The notes beneath the pieces are model-generated. The model had not been told where the DNA came from. It ran no database searches and saw only the letters and a list, made by a program, of their open reading frames with translations. The position numbers were made by a program, and so were the translations under genes. From the NCBI GenBank assembly GCA_030531085.1, contig JAUNOM010000001.1, positions 62,001-126,000 on the forward strand: a stretch of DNA of 64,000 nucleotides, in the 5' to 3' direction. Shown here piece by piece: positions 1 through 10,500 of the stretch (positions are counted from its first letter, which is position 1; every line of letters begins with the position of its first letter). The stretch is from Prevotellaceae bacterium (GTDB lineage: Bacteria; Bacteroidota; Bacteroidia; Bacteroidales; Bacteroidaceae).

Positions 1-307
1 GAGCCCCAAAGTCCATACAGCATATCAGGTCAGCGTTGGCGATGGATGTTCCTGCCTCATAGGGATGCTTGTCAAAGCGTATTACTTTGTTGGTGCCTGG
101 AATCCATTGCAGAAAGTCAGGATATAGGTCTGGAGCTATTACTGTAACCGCTTTGTCTTGTTGTTCCAGATATCCGGCCCATGTCAGGGATGAGCCAAGT
201 GCGTCACCATCAGCGTTGATGTGACAGATTATAACAATATTGTGTGCAAACGAAACGAGGTCGCTCAATTTTGCGACCTCGTTGTTGTTCAGTAGGTTTA
301 TATCCAT
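1..307 (-). CDS. DHH-family phosphoesterase (NrnA-like), 5' part only, cut by window edge
   Basis: Reading the minus strand from the ATG at 305-307 gives about 102 residues running off the window start. The motif HINADGDALGSSL (near residue 27) is the signature of DHH phosphoesterases, in which the His and Asp bind the Mn ions, and a CMDFG stretch near the cut fits the second metal-binding strand. The best family match is the NrnA/bifunctional oligoribonuclease and PAP phosphatase group, which degrades nanoRNA and pAp in the cytoplasm; the C-terminal DHHA1 domain lies outside, so the exact subfamily is inferred. It starts 9 nt after the nucleotidyltransferase stop and is probably the last visible gene of the sppA-lpxK-punA-thiL run. 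Confidence 0.75.
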   Translation of the reverse strand, partial: MDINLLNNNEVAKLSDLVSFAHNIVIICHINADGDALGSSLTWAGYLEQQDKAVTVIAPDLYPDFLQWIPGTNKVIRFDKHPYEAGTSIANADLICCMDFGA

Positions 308-316
308 ATTCGGGAT

Positions 317-1240
317 TTAGAACAGTTTGTTTGGATATACACCGTCCTCCACAAGTTTCGCGATGCGTGCCACCGTGTCAGGACGATCCTCGGAGTATGT
401 TACACCAAACCATTTGCTGGTAGTGTCAAGGACCTTGCAGGTTGCTGTGCCCTCGTTGATGAGCTTGTTCACCATCAGTGGGATAAAGAACTCTGACTTC
501 AGATTGGCGATGTTGGCAGGGTCTGAGAGGAACTCCTTGAAGTATGCCTCTGAGTGTTCAAAGTAGTCTGGAGTGAAGCCCCACATATTCATGCTTACAG
601 GACACTTCTCATCCACGGTCACCCATGCTCCGTCATCAGCGTTGTTGTCACGGTATGCCACTGTACCGTCTTCCTGACGTGCTATCTTTGTGCGCTCCAC
701 ACAGGTGGTGAGGCATCCGTTAGCGTCTGTGGAGCATATACCGCGGCTTACAGTTCCGTTCTCGCTCAATGTGTTTCCTACGCGGAAGCCTACCATTGCA
801 TACTGGCCCTTGGCGCCATCCGGCAGTTCTGAGAGGAACTTGCCTACAACCTTGAAGGCGTCGCGGTTGTAGAAGTCATCGCAGTTGATGACACAGAATG
901 GTTCCTTGATTATGTCTTTGCCCATCAGCACGGCATGGTTCGTGCCCCATGGCTTCTGACGACCTTCCGGTACACTGAAGCCCTCTGGCAGTGCGTCAAT
1001 GCTCTGGAAGCAGAGCTCGCATTTTACCTTGCCCTCATACTTTGACAGTATCTGGGTTCGGAACTGCTCTTCAAAATCCTTGCGTATCACCCAGACGATC
1101 TTGCCGAAGCCGGCTTCGATAGCGTCATAGATGCTGTAGTCCATAATTGTCTCGCCGTTAGGGCCAAGACCGTCAAGCTGCTTCAGGCCACCGTAGCGGC
1201 TTCCCATTCCTGCAGCGAGGAGAAATAGTGTTGGTTTCAT
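317..1240 (-). CDS. NTP-transferase family nucleotidyltransferase
   Basis: The 307-residue protein starts MKPTLFLLAAGMGSRYGG; the GxGxRxGG-like loop (residues 11-18) followed by K20 binds the nucleotide, and NCDDFY (119-124) supplies the acidic metal-binding residues of the GT-A-like nucleotidyltransferase fold. This is the general architecture of sugar-1-phosphate nucleotidylyltransferases, but it is a distinct family common in Bacteroidetes and the sugar is unknown. I chose the start at 1240 rather than an upstream in-frame ATG at 1324, because the latter would overlap thiL and add 28 non-conserved residues. It lies 62 nt downstream of thiL and 9 nt before the DHH gene, in the same direction, so co-transcription is likely. 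Confidence 0.8.
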   Translation of the reverse strand: MKPTLFLLAAGMGSRYGGLKQLDGLGPNGETIMDYSIYDAIEAGFGKIVWVIRKDFEEQFRTQILSKYEGKVKCELCFQSIDALPEGFSVPEGRQKPWGTNHAVLMGKDIIKEPFCVINCDDFYNRDAFKVVGKFLSELPDGAKGQYAMVGFRVGNTLSENGTVSRGICSTDANGCLTTCVERTKIARQEDGTVAYRDNNADDGAWVTVDEKCPVSMNMWGFTPDYFEHSEAYFKEFLSDPANIANLKSEFFIPLMVNKLINEGTATCKVLDTTSKWFGVTYSEDRPDTVARIAKLVEDGVYPNKLF

Positions 1241-1302
1241 AATATAGTAGTTAATAAAAAAGTAAAGACTTATGCTGTCGTGTACGGTTGTTATAGGATA
1301 TT

Positions 1303-2397
1303 CTATTTCTTCAGAGGATTCCATCCTTGTGACAGTAGCTCAAACTCGTTGCTGTCCCGCGACACAAGCTGCATACCGAGTTCTGCGCGTGTGATGTGTC
1401 CTATCACCTTTATCCCCTCCATGTTCTGTAATGTCTCGTTGTCGCCGATAGGGCAGGTGAACAATAACTCATAGTCCTCTCCGCCATTCAGTGCACAGGT
1501 GGTTACATTCATGTTCAGTTCCTCCGCCATTACAGCGGTCTGGTAGTCTATAGGCAGGAACTTCTCGAATATGCGGCATCCTGTACCCGACTGTTTACAG
1601 ATGTGATGCAGCTCAGAGGACAGACCGTCTGATATGTCCATCATGGCAGTAGGACGTATACCGGCTTCTCTTAACTTTATAAGGATGTCACCACGTGCCT
1701 CCGGCTGTATCTGTCTTTGTATAAGATATTCTTTTCCTGCAAAGTCCGGCTGCCATGCCTCGTTGAGCTGACGTTGTAATGCTTCCCTCTGTGCTGGCGT
1801 CTTGGCGTTCTTCAGCTTTTTATGTATATCGTTTACCTGGCTGTAGTACACCATCTTCTCTCGTTCAAGAAGCTGTAGTCCCATGTATGCGGCTCCAAGA
1901 TCTCCTGACACACATATCAGGTCAGTGTCCTTCGCGCCGTTTCTATAGAGTAAATCATCCTTCTTTGCCTCGCCTATGCAGGTTATGCTGATTGCCAGAC
2001 CAGTCAGTGAGGAGGTCGTGTCACCTCCTACTATGTCCACGCCCCATTTGTCACAGGCCATGGTGAGTCCTGCATAGAACTCCTCCATGTCCTCCACTGT
2101 GAAGCGTTTGGACAGGGCTATGGATACTATCATCTGACGTGGAGTGCCTCCCATGGCAAACACATCGCTGAGGTTTACCATGGCGGACTTATATCCTAAG
2201 TGCTTAAGGTCTACGTATGTAAGGTCAAAGTGTACACCCTCCATCAGCATATCGGTGGTAACGAGTGTCTCTGTGTCGTTATAGTGTAATACAGCACAGT
2301 CATCGCCTACTCCTTTTACTGTTGAGGGGTTCTTTATTTTAAAGTCTTTTGTAAGGTGGTCTATAAGACCGAATTCTCCAAGTTTGGCAATCTCCAT
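1303..2397 (-). CDS. thiL: Thiamine-monophosphate kinase
   Basis: Phosphorylates thiamine monophosphate to thiamine diphosphate with ATP, the last step of cofactor synthesis in the cytoplasm. The 364-residue protein has the PurM/ThiL layout: GDDCAV at 31-36, the TTDMLMEGVHF metal and substrate segment at 47-57, NLSDVFAMGG at 75-84, GGDTT at 124-128, and a MDISDGLSSEL segment near residue 250. It is slightly longer than typical ThiL (about 325-350 residues) because of a charged insert around residues 190-215 (NDIHKKLKNAKTPAQREA). It starts 26 nt after the punA stop. No other thiamine gene is in the window, so its placement reflects the housekeeping run rather than a thi operon. Confidence 0.93.
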   Translation of the reverse strand: MEIAKLGEFGLIDHLTKDFKIKNPSTVKGVGDDCAVLHYNDTETLVTTDMLMEGVHFDLTYVDLKHLGYKSAMVNLSDVFAMGGTPRQMIVSIALSKRFTVEDMEEFYAGLTMACDKWGVDIVGGDTTSSLTGLAISITCIGEAKKDDLLYRNGAKDTDLICVSGDLGAAYMGLQLLEREKMVYYSQVNDIHKKLKNAKTPAQREALQRQLNEAWQPDFAGKEYLIQRQIQPEARGDILIKLREAGIRPTAMMDISDGLSSELHHICKQSGTGCRIFEKFLPIDYQTAVMAEELNMNVTTCALNGGEDYELLFTCPIGDNETLQNMEGIKVIGHITRAELGMQLVSRDSNEFELLSQGWNPLKK

Positions 2398-2423
2398 TGT
2401 TATTGTTACTTGATTCTATGGTT

Positions 2424-3239
2424 TCAGAGGCTTGTCCTCTTTATCATTTCCCTTATAATCTCTGTCATCAGTGGTTGAGCATTGTTTGCAGCCTCCTGTA
2501 CCTCCTCATGTGTGGCCTCCTCTGCGGTGTCGGATATTCCCATGTTAGTTATTATACTTACTCCGAACACTCTGATGCCACAATGTCGTGCCACAATTAC
2601 TTCAGGCACAGTGCTCATGCCTATGGCGTCACCTCCCAGTGTATGATATGCTCTATATTCCGCCGGCGTATCATAACTTGGGCCCTGTAGTCCGAAATAT
2701 GTGCCATGTACTATGCGTATTCCCTTTTCTTGGGCTATGCTGTCTGCCATATTCCTTAATTCCTTGTCGTATGCCTCATGCATATCAGGGAATCTTGGCC
2801 CCTGTGGTATGTTCTTTCCACGTAATGGATGTTCAGGAAAGAAGTTTATATGGTCGTCTATCACCATTATGTCACCGATATGGAAACTCTTGTTGGCACC
2901 ACCTGCGGCATTGCTGACAAACAGAGTGTCTATGCCCAGTTCGCACATTACTCTGATGGGGAATGTCACTTCCTGCATAGAGTACCCCTCATAATAGTGG
3001 AAGCGTCCCTTCATTGCAATAATATCCCTTCCTCCAAGTTTCCCGAATATCAGTTTGCCATCATGCCCCTCCACTGTTGAGACGGGAAAGTGTGGTATGT
3101 CTTTGTACGGAAACTCGTATGTATCTGTAATCTCAGAAGCAAATTGTCCGAGGCCTGTCCCCAGAACTACCGCTATCCGCGGTGTTGTTGTCATTCGCGC
3201 TTTCAGCCATTCTGCGGTCTCTTTGATTTTTTCGTACAT
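2424..3239 (-). CDS. punA: Purine-nucleoside phosphorylase (class I, trimeric type)
   Basis: Cleaves purine ribonucleosides with phosphate to base and ribose-1-phosphate (purine salvage, cytoplasm). The 271-residue protein starts MYEKIKETAEWLK, the conserved N-terminal helix. Phosphate-site residues appear in GTGLG (27-31), VEGHDG (57-61) and RFHYYEG (79-85); NAAGG (110-114) and an SIITNMG segment near residue 230 contribute to the purine site. An in-frame start at 3278 exists but adds 13 unrelated residues. The chosen ATG lies inside lpxK: the first 107 nt of punA overlap the lpxK 3' end in another frame, so translation is probably coupled. Confidence 0.92.
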   Translation of the reverse strand: MYEKIKETAEWLKARMTTTPRIAVVLGTGLGQFASEITDTYEFPYKDIPHFPVSTVEGHDGKLIFGKLGGRDIIAMKGRFHYYEGYSMQEVTFPIRVMCELGIDTLFVSNAAGGANKSFHIGDIMVIDDHINFFPEHPLRGKNIPQGPRFPDMHEAYDKELRNMADSIAQEKGIRIVHGTYFGLQGPSYDTPAEYRAYHTLGGDAIGMSTVPEVIVARHCGIRVFGVSIITNMGISDTAEEATHEEVQEAANNAQPLMTEIIREMIKRTSL

Positions 3240-4293
3240 AGTCAATGATGTTATTGTTAAACTTTTCTTCCTCGTCAAGCATAAAGCTAACCTTTATTGG
3301 CTGAACATATATGTTCTTTCTGACTTCTTCACTCAACCCATTGACACACTCCAGTCTGGTGGCATCCTTCTCTGTTGTGATGATTACAGCCGGCTTGGGC
3401 ATCATCTTGTATGCCATATTGATGGCTTCAATGTCTGATGGCGTGAACAGATGATGGTCTGCAAATGTCATTGGCGTAATGCTTTTGCAGTGTGCCTTTA
3501 TGTCATTCATAATCTGTTCGGGTGATGCGATGCCTGTCAGCAGCAGTACATTAGGCATATTGTTGCAGTCTGGGGTCTCATTTCCTTCAGGAAACAGCGG
3601 CACCAGATCCTCGTGTTCTATAGTTGTGAAATACAGCTGTTGCCAAGGATACAGCGCCATAGCACGTCTAAGAACTCTGAAACTCATAGGCTTCAAGTTT
3701 TTTGGACATTTTGTTATAATCACTATGTCTGCCCTGTTTTTCCCCTCTTTAGGTTCTCTTAGCCGGCCGGCAGGCAACAGCTTGTCATATATAATTAGTC
3801 TGTGATAGTCCACAAGCAGTATGTTCAGGCCGGGCTTTACATATCTATGCTGGTATGCGTCATCAAGCAGCACCAGTCCTGTGTCCTTTGTCTCCGGTGA
3901 TTGCATGAGGGTTTCAATACCTTTGCATCTGTTTGCATTTACAGCTATGTGTATATCCTTGAACTTCTGTAACATCTGGTAAGGCTCATCCCCTATTTCC
4001 TTCATTGTGGTGTTCGGCCCTGCCAGTCTGTAGCCTTTACTTTTACGCTTGTATCCTCTGCTCAGCACTGCCACTTTCGTCTTGTCATGTAGCAGTCTTA
4101 TCAGGTATTCCACGTGTGGTGTCTTTCCAGACCCACCCACGGTGATGTTGCCTACTGATATAACGGGCACATCAAAAGTTCTGCTCTTGATCATACCTGT
4201 ATCAAAGAGCAGATTCCTTATCCACACTCCAAGTCCATAAATCCAGGAGAGCGGTAGTAGCCATGGGTTTATCTTTATGAAATCACCTTCCAT
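3133..4293 (-). CDS. lpxK: Tetraacyldisaccharide 4'-kinase (lipid A synthesis)
   Basis: Adds the 4'-phosphate to the lipid A disaccharide precursor at the inner face of the inner membrane. The 386-residue protein has the expected hydrophobic N-terminal segment (about residues 10-30), a Walker A loop GGSGKT at 53-58, and DDAYQHR at 144-150, matching the DDGFQHR-type LpxK motif. The C-terminal tail after about residue 350 is hydrophilic, rich in Asn, Asp, Ser and Arg, and encoded in the 107-nt overlap with punA, so it may be a family-specific extension or a result of stop-codon loss. The gene begins 56 nt after the sppA stop. Confidence 0.93.
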   Translation of the reverse strand: MEGDFIKINPWLLPLSWIYGLGVWIRNLLFDTGMIKSRTFDVPVISVGNITVGGSGKTPHVEYLIRLLHDKTKVAVLSRGYKRKSKGYRLAGPNTTMKEIGDEPYQMLQKFKDIHIAVNANRCKGIETLMQSPETKDTGLVLLDDAYQHRYVKPGLNILLVDYHRLIIYDKLLPAGRLREPKEGKNRADIVIITKCPKNLKPMSFRVLRRAMALYPWQQLYFTTIEHEDLVPLFPEGNETPDCNNMPNVLLLTGIASPEQIMNDIKAHCKSITPMTFADHHLFTPSDIEAINMAYKMMPKPAVIITTEKDATRLECVNGLSEEVRKNIYVQPIKVSFMLDEEEKFNNNIIDYVRKNQRDRRMAESANDNNTADSGSSGDRPRTICF

Positions 4294-4349
4294 TATTCTC
4301 GTTTTGAGTAGATACCGTCTGTCTTTAGACTCTGTCGATTACTGTCATC

Positions 4350-6131
4350 TCATTCCCTTATGACAGTAATAGGGCACATTGCCTGCACGGGACTTTGCTT
4401 TTCCATATTCCTTATTGTCATGAACGGAGTGTACATAACTCCGAGAACGTCCCTCAACTGACTGTCAGCGCTGCTGCCTCCATTGGCTGCCTCCGTCAGT
4501 TGCTCTATCCAATTAGGGGCGATAGGGTAGTGGAGAGTCTCGTATTTCTTCACATTAGCCAGCTGTGCCGCTTTTTTCATGGCTGTGTCTATGCCACCTA
4601 TAGCGTCTACAAGTCCAATCTTCAAGGCATCGCCACCGGACCATACACGTCCTTCTGCTATCTTTCTTACTTTTTCTAAAGGTATTTTTCTGCCGTCTGA
4701 TACACGCTTGCAGAACAGGTCGTAGCCTCTGTTTATGTATTCTTGTAGCATTCTCTCCTCCTCTTCATTAAAAGGACGCGCTGTCTGAAGAAAACTGAAG
4801 TCAGAGTGTCTGTTCGTCTTCACATTGTCATACTTCACGCCGAGCTTCTCTGTCATCAGTCCGCTTATGTCCGGAAAAGCTCCGAATATGCCAATAGAAC
4901 CTGTCAGTGTAGTGCTTTGAGCTATTATATGCGTTGCTGTGCAAGCCATATAATACGCTCCGGATGCTGCGGCTCCTCCCATTGACACCACTACAGGCTT
5001 CTTTTCACGCAATGTCTTCATGGCGTGCCATATCTCTTCCGATGCAAAAGCGTCACCGCCTCCACTGTTTATGCGCATCACTACCGCTTTCACATTCTTG
5101 TCCTTACGAAGTTTCTCCAGGTCTTTCACCATTTTATGGCTGACTATTCCTACGTCACCTGTTATCACTCCTGCCTCTGCTGACCTTACAATAGAGCCTT
5201 CACAGTGGTATACGGCAATTTTGTCGCTGCTGCTTTGTTGACCGATATTGCTTGTGTTTAGTGCATTACAGCCTATCTTCTCTAAATCTTCACCTTCGTC
5301 AACCTTTATCAGTTTCTTTATCTCACTTTCTACATCCTCCGCATATAACGTCTTGTCCACAAGCCTGTTCTTTAATAGATAGGCAGCAGGCTTCAGCATA
5401 GTCAGCTCGTCTGCACATCTGTTCACATCCTCAACGCTTATGCCTCTTGCCTTACTTATGCCATTGGCGATGACATTCCAGATGTTACCAGCGTATCTTG
5501 TCACCTGTAATCTGTTCTCATCGCTCATTCTGTCCTCGGTGTACTGTTCTGTGGCACTCTTGTATTTCCCAACCTTTACCACTTTCATTCTTACTCCGAA
5601 CTTTTCCATCAGGTCTTTAATGTACATTGGCTTTGACGCTATTCCGTGCAGGTCCAGCATTCCTTCCGGATTTATCCACACCTTGTCTGCTACAGAACAT
5701 ACATAATATGCTCCCTGCGTGTATTCTTTTGCATAGCTTATTATCATTTTTCCCTTAGCCTTAGCCCTCAGCAGTGCATTCCTTATCTCTTGTAGTGTGG
5801 CATAGTCTGTGCTTGTTATTCCTGCTGCTACATATATGGCCGTAATCTCTTTTGTGTTGGCGGCTTTGTCTATCGCACCTATAATGTCGTCAAGCCCCTG
5901 CTGTTCACTTGCATATCCCATTATCTCGTTGAAAGGATTCTCCTCCACATACTCTGTTATGGAGCCAGACAGATTAACCTGCAAGATGCTCTTGTCTTTC
6001 AACTCCAGAGTATTGTCGCTGCCTGATGCTATGATTCCGGCAATGATAATGCCCCCTAACATCAGTGCTGCGGCTGTGCAGATAGTAAAGCCCACTATTG
6101 TGGCTAAGGTGAATTTGATAAACTGTCGCAT
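4350..6131 (-). CDS. sppA: Signal peptide peptidase SppA, long 67K-type
   Basis: Membrane-anchored serine protease that digests cleaved signal peptides. The 593-residue protein has an N-terminal membrane segment (about residues 8-36) and two tandem Clp/crotonase-like domains, as in the 67K type. The general-base Lys is seen in GKYKSATEQ (K191) and the nucleophile Ser in GGAAASGAYY (S390), with NSGGGD at 355-360 forming the preceding oxyanion-type loop. I chose the ATG at 6131 over one eight codons upstream because the latter adds MQRDYTLA before the membrane segment and lies in the promoter. First gene of the minus-strand run; a Bacteroidetes-type promoter sits just upstream. Confidence 0.94.
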   Translation of the reverse strand: MRQFIKFTLATIVGFTICTAAALMLGGIIIAGIIASGSDNTLELKDKSILQVNLSGSITEYVEENPFNEIMGYASEQQGLDDIIGAIDKAANTKEITAIYVAAGITSTDYATLQEIRNALLRAKAKGKMIISYAKEYTQGAYYVCSVADKVWINPEGMLDLHGIASKPMYIKDLMEKFGVRMKVVKVGKYKSATEQYTEDRMSDENRLQVTRYAGNIWNVIANGISKARGISVEDVNRCADELTMLKPAAYLLKNRLVDKTLYAEDVESEIKKLIKVDEGEDLEKIGCNALNTSNIGQQSSSDKIAVYHCEGSIVRSAEAGVITGDVGIVSHKMVKDLEKLRKDKNVKAVVMRINSGGGDAFASEEIWHAMKTLREKKPVVVSMGGAAASGAYYMACTATHIIAQSTTLTGSIGIFGAFPDISGLMTEKLGVKYDNVKTNRHSDFSFLQTARPFNEEEERMLQEYINRGYDLFCKRVSDGRKIPLEKVRKIAEGRVWSGGDALKIGLVDAIGGIDTAMKKAAQLANVKKYETLHYPIAPNWIEQLTEAANGGSSADSQLRDVLGVMYTPFMTIRNMEKQSPVQAMCPITVIRE

Positions 6132-6152
6132 GGCTAAAGTATAATCGCGTTG

Positions 6153-6184
6153 CAAAAATACAATAATTTCTTCTTAAAAACAAC
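6153..6184 (-). promoter_or_regulatory. Bacteroidetes-type promoter for sppA
   Basis: On the minus strand the -7 box TATTTTTG (6153-6160) fits TAnnTTTG exactly; 20 nt upstream is GTTG (6181-6184), one mismatch from the -33 TTTG. It would start transcription only some 10-15 nt before the sppA ATG. Confidence 0.6.
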
Positions 6185-6255
6185 TTTTTCCCATAATTTT
6201 TTATAAAAAGCAACAAAATAAAAAGGATTTTATACCTTATTATAAATAAATTTAT

Positions 6256-6263
6256 TATCTTTG
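6256..6263 (+). promoter_or_regulatory. -7 box (TATCTTTG) of the CE12/PL11 transcription unit
   Basis: TATCTTTG matches TAnnTTTG 45 nt before the esterase ATG. The -33 position is only AT-rich with no clear TTTG, so expression may need an activator. The intergenic space is shared with the divergent sppA promoter. Confidence 0.5.
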
Positions 6264-6307
6264 CATCAGCATACCAACTATAATAACTAACTAAAGACAA
6301 ACAAAGA

Positions 6308-7549
6308 ATGATACTAAAGACCTTGTGCTCGTCCCTTTTGCTTCTCGTCGCAACGGCGTCTGGGGCCGAGACTTATGACCTTACACGACCGCAGCCGGTG
6401 TACAGTGACTCCATTGGTTATGGATATGATATAGTAGCTCCGCCTGTCCCGAAGGCAAAGAGTCCGCAACCTTTCTTTTTCTCTGTTCGTGTGCCAGACG
6501 GCAACTATCGTGTCACGGTGGAGTTGGGAAATAAAAAACGTGCGGCTGAAACTACGGTGCGTGCAGAGTCACGTCGTATGATGATAGAGAAGTGCGTAAC
6601 AAAAAAAGGAGCCACAGAGAAATTCTCTTTCATGGTACATAAGCGCACTCCCGAGATAGCAGGAGGCGGTAAGGTACGTATAAAGCCCGGCGAGGTAGGT
6701 AGCATGACGTGGGATGACAAGCTTACATTGGAGTTCAACGGTGCGGCTCCTTATGTAAAGAGTATTACCGTTGAACGTGATGATACTCCTGTGACTCTTT
6801 TCCTGTGTGGAAACTCCACAGTGGTGGATCAGGGTCGGGAGCCTTGGGCGTCATGGGGACAGATGTTCCCACGATGGTTCGATGACAGTGTATGCGTTGC
6901 AAATTATGGTGAGAGCGGACTGACTGCATCGTCCTTTATGGCACAGAAGCGTCTTGACAAGATACTCTCCATGATAAAGCCGGGTGATTATGTGTTCTGT
7001 GAGTTCGGACATAATGACGAGAAGGAGAAAGGTCCTGGTACAGGAGCATGGTACCACTATACAGTCGCATTGAAGAAGTTTGTCGACTTGGTGCGCGCCA
7101 AGGAGGGAAATATAATCTTCTGCACCCCGACACAGCGCCGCTTCTTTGAGAAGGACGGCACTCTGCGCAACACCCACGGTGACTTCCCTGCCGCAATGCG
7201 CGCGGTAGCACAGCGTGAGAATGTGCCTCTCATTGACCTTAATGCAGACACAAAGGTACTCTTTGAGACAATGGGCTCAGAAGGTTCAAAGCATCTGCTG
7301 GTGCATTACGCCTTGGGGACATTCCCTTGGCAGAACAAGGCTTTCGCCGACAATACTCACTTCAATCCATTCGGAGCTTACGAGGTGGCAAAACTCGTGG
7401 TTATGGGACTGAAGCGTATGGACTCGCCCCTTGTGAAGCGCCTGCGTTCCGATTGGCATGACTTCTCGCCGACGCAGCCAGATGATTGGAAGACCTTCTA
7501 CTGGCCGCAGTCACCGCTGTATGACGGACGCAAGCCTGATGGAAACTAA
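6308..7549 (+). CDS. Rhamnogalacturonan acetylesterase, SGNH/GDSL type (CE12-like)
   Basis: Removes acetyl groups from galacturonosyl residues of pectin RG-I so that lyases can act. The 413-residue protein has a signal peptide (about 1-20), a beta-sandwich-like N-terminal region (about 25-155), then an SGNH hydrolase domain: LCGNST with nucleophile S170, NYGESG (oxyanion Gly, about 199-204), GHND (234-237), and DNTHFNPFGA with D348 and H351 completing the triad. DxxH followed by FxxxGA is characteristic of CE12 esterases. It sits 39 nt before the PL11 lyase, giving a matched deacetylation and cleavage pair. Export is inferred from the signal peptide; no lipobox is visible, so it is probably periplasmic. 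Confidence 0.87.
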   Translation: MILKTLCSSLLLLVATASGAETYDLTRPQPVYSDSIGYGYDIVAPPVPKAKSPQPFFFSVRVPDGNYRVTVELGNKKRAAETTVRAESRRMMIEKCVTKKGATEKFSFMVHKRTPEIAGGGKVRIKPGEVGSMTWDDKLTLEFNGAAPYVKSITVERDDTPVTLFLCGNSTVVDQGREPWASWGQMFPRWFDDSVCVANYGESGLTASSFMAQKRLDKILSMIKPGDYVFCEFGHNDEKEKGPGTGAWYHYTVALKKFVDLVRAKEGNIIFCTPTQRRFFEKDGTLRNTHGDFPAAMRAVAQRENVPLIDLNADTKVLFETMGSEGSKHLLVHYALGTFPWQNKAFADNTHFNPFGAYEVAKLVVMGLKRMDSPLVKRLRSDWHDFSPTQPDDWKTFYWPQSPLYDGRKPDGN

Positions 7550-7588
7550 TACTTAATTTAATATGCAGTCCTAAAACATTTAACTAAT

Positions 7589-10500
7589 ATGAAACGAAAC
7601 AGATTTTACCTGATTGTCATGATGCTATGCTTTGCGTTGGCATCATCGGCACAGCGCGCAGTCGACAAACTGGATCGCGCGCTGGTGGCAGTGAAGACTT
7701 CCAGTGGTGTGTTCGTCAGCTGGCGAATACAGAGCGAGGAGTACTACGATGTCACCTACAACCTTTATCGTAACGGCACCATGATAGCCCAGAACCTCAA
7801 GGTTTCAAACTATACAGATGCTGCCGGCACTACCTCCAGTACTTATCAGGTTGCAGCCGTTGTGCGCGGTGTGGAGCAGGCACGCAGTGCCGCAACTGCA
7901 ACGTGGGGCAACGACTATATGGAGATAACGCCTAAGCACGACGCTTCTCTCACATCCACATACATACCTAATGACGCCTGCTGTGCGGACGTAGACGGTG
8001 ATGGTGTTGTGGAGATTCTTCTGAAGTATACTAATAAGGAGGAGCATGACGCTTCCTTCCCGAAGGAGGGACACAATGGAGAGTACACGCTGTTTGAGGT
8101 GCTTAAGCTGGACGGCACAGTGTTATGGTGGGTTAACTGCGGCCCAAACATGGGTGACTTCCAGAACAACGAGCAGAATATTGTAGGTTACGACTGGGAC
8201 CTTGACGGCAAGGCCGAGGTGGTGATGCGCCTCTGTGAGGGTGCTACCATACACTATGCCGACGGTGCCACATACACTATCGGCGCTGATGGCAAGAACG
8301 GTTCCGGCTGGACTAATTACCGTATACCGAAGTCTGGTGGTACGGAGTGGTTCACATATTATGGTAATGAGTATCTGCTCTATTGCAATGGCTCAACGGG
8401 TGTGCCATATCAGTGTATGCCTTATCCGCTGAAGCGTCTGGAAAGCGGTGAGACCGACCTCAACAATGCATGGGGTGACGGTTACGGTCACCGTTCCAAT
8501 AAGTTCTTCTTCGGCGCACCGTATCTTGACGGACGCAAGCCGAGCATCTTTCTTGGCCGTGGTATCTATACACGTCATAAGTTCGTTGCGCTTGATGTCA
8601 ATCCCGACACACACGAATTGACAACACGCTGGACATGGACCAATAATCAGAAAGGCTCACCATGGTATGGACAGGGTTACCATAACTACGCCATCGTGGA
8701 CGTGGACTGGGACGGACGCGATGAGATTGTGTGGGGTTCCATGGTGATAGACGATAATGGCAAGGGCCTCTCCACCACAGGACTGGGACATGGCGATGCA
8801 CAGCATCATGGTGACCTTAATCCTTACGTGCGAGGACAGGAGGGCTTCTTCTGTAATGAGGACCGTCCAAGCAATAACTATCGTGACCTGACTACATCAA
8901 AGATTTACCATCGTGCAACGGGAGGCAATGACGATGGACGCGCCATTGCAGGTAACTTCAATAATATCTATCCTGGAGCCATGGGCTTCTCCGCTCATGA
9001 CGATCCTATAAGCTGTGTTACTGGCAATGCCAGTGGTATGACAAAGACTGGTGTTGGAATGAATTTCCGCACCTATTGGGATGGTGACCTTTGTGAGGAG
9101 ACGTTCAACGGAGGTGACAATACACCTGGCAGCATATACAAGTATGGTCGTAGTTCCGCATTGAAGGAATTGCAGGGCTCGCTCACTAACAACAGTACCA
9201 AGGCCACCCCATGCTTCATGGGAGACATCCTTGGCGATTGGCGTGAGGAGTTCATAATGCGTACGGCAGACAATAAGATACGTATCTTCACCACTACTAT
9301 CGAGACACCGTGGCGTAACTATTCCCTGTGGTATGACCACCAGTACCGTAATGGTATGGTATGGCAGCCTTGCGGATATAACCAGCCGCCGCACGTGTCA
9401 TACTTCCTCGGCGAACTTGAGGGCATCACACAGGCTCCTCCGTCATTTGGCATGACTGGACGCACAGAGATTGCCAACGGTGCTACACTCTCAGCCAATG
9501 AGGGTACAGTCATAACCTGTGAGACTAACGATATGACGGTCAATGTCACCGATGGCGCTACACCTTATATATATATAGACAACGCGCCGTCATGGACCCA
9601 GGGCTCGGCACCGTCAGAGGCCACTGCCACGTCATATCCTATCACTACTACCTACTATACCCACACTTTGAAGGGCGGAGCCTTTGCCGGAGATATGCGT
9701 CTCGTAAAGCAGGGTGAGGGTATCCTCGTTCTTCCTGCTGTGGAGCAGCGCTATACCGGACCTACAGACGTATGGGGTGGTACTCTGTCCTTTGATGGAA
9801 CCCTGCTCAATTCACGCCTGTGGTTGAACCGTCTGACATCTCTTAACTCTGATGGAGGCCGCTTTATGAAGGGCATTCAGGCGGACTATGGTTCTGTCAT
9901 ACGTCCAGGAGGAGTGGAGGCTAAGGCCGGTGTCATAACAGCCGACTCGCTTATTCTGAACTTTGGCGCTATCTGTGAACTTGACATTTACAGTGAGGGC
10001 TTCGCTGCCGACCAGCTCAATGCACGTGTGCTGAAGGTCGAGAAGAAGATATGGCCCAGCGGTAATGGTCCGGAATACTCCACACCTGTGTTCCGCATCA
10101 ACGCACATCAGCGTGATGGCGAGACAGCCATTGCAGATGGCAGGTATCTTCTTGGTACCATTGAGGCTGTGGATGGTGATGTTTCAAATATTGTCATAGA
10201 GGGTATGCCTAACCAGAAGACTGCGCTTGTATATGAGAATGGCGGTTTGTATCTTGATGTTAAGAATTACGTGGCACAGCCTGTAACATGGGTAGGTGAC
10301 AATAATAGTAATTGGAATCTTGACGGAGACAAGAACTTCCAGAATAATGCAACGGGTGAGGCTTCAGAGTTTGTGACAGGTTCTGATGTCACATTCAATG
10401 ACAAAGCCACTTCGTTTAATGTGAAGGTTGTGGGTAATGTCGCTCCTGCAAGCATCAGTTTCGCAAACACCAAGGCTTACACCCTTGATGGTGACAGCAT

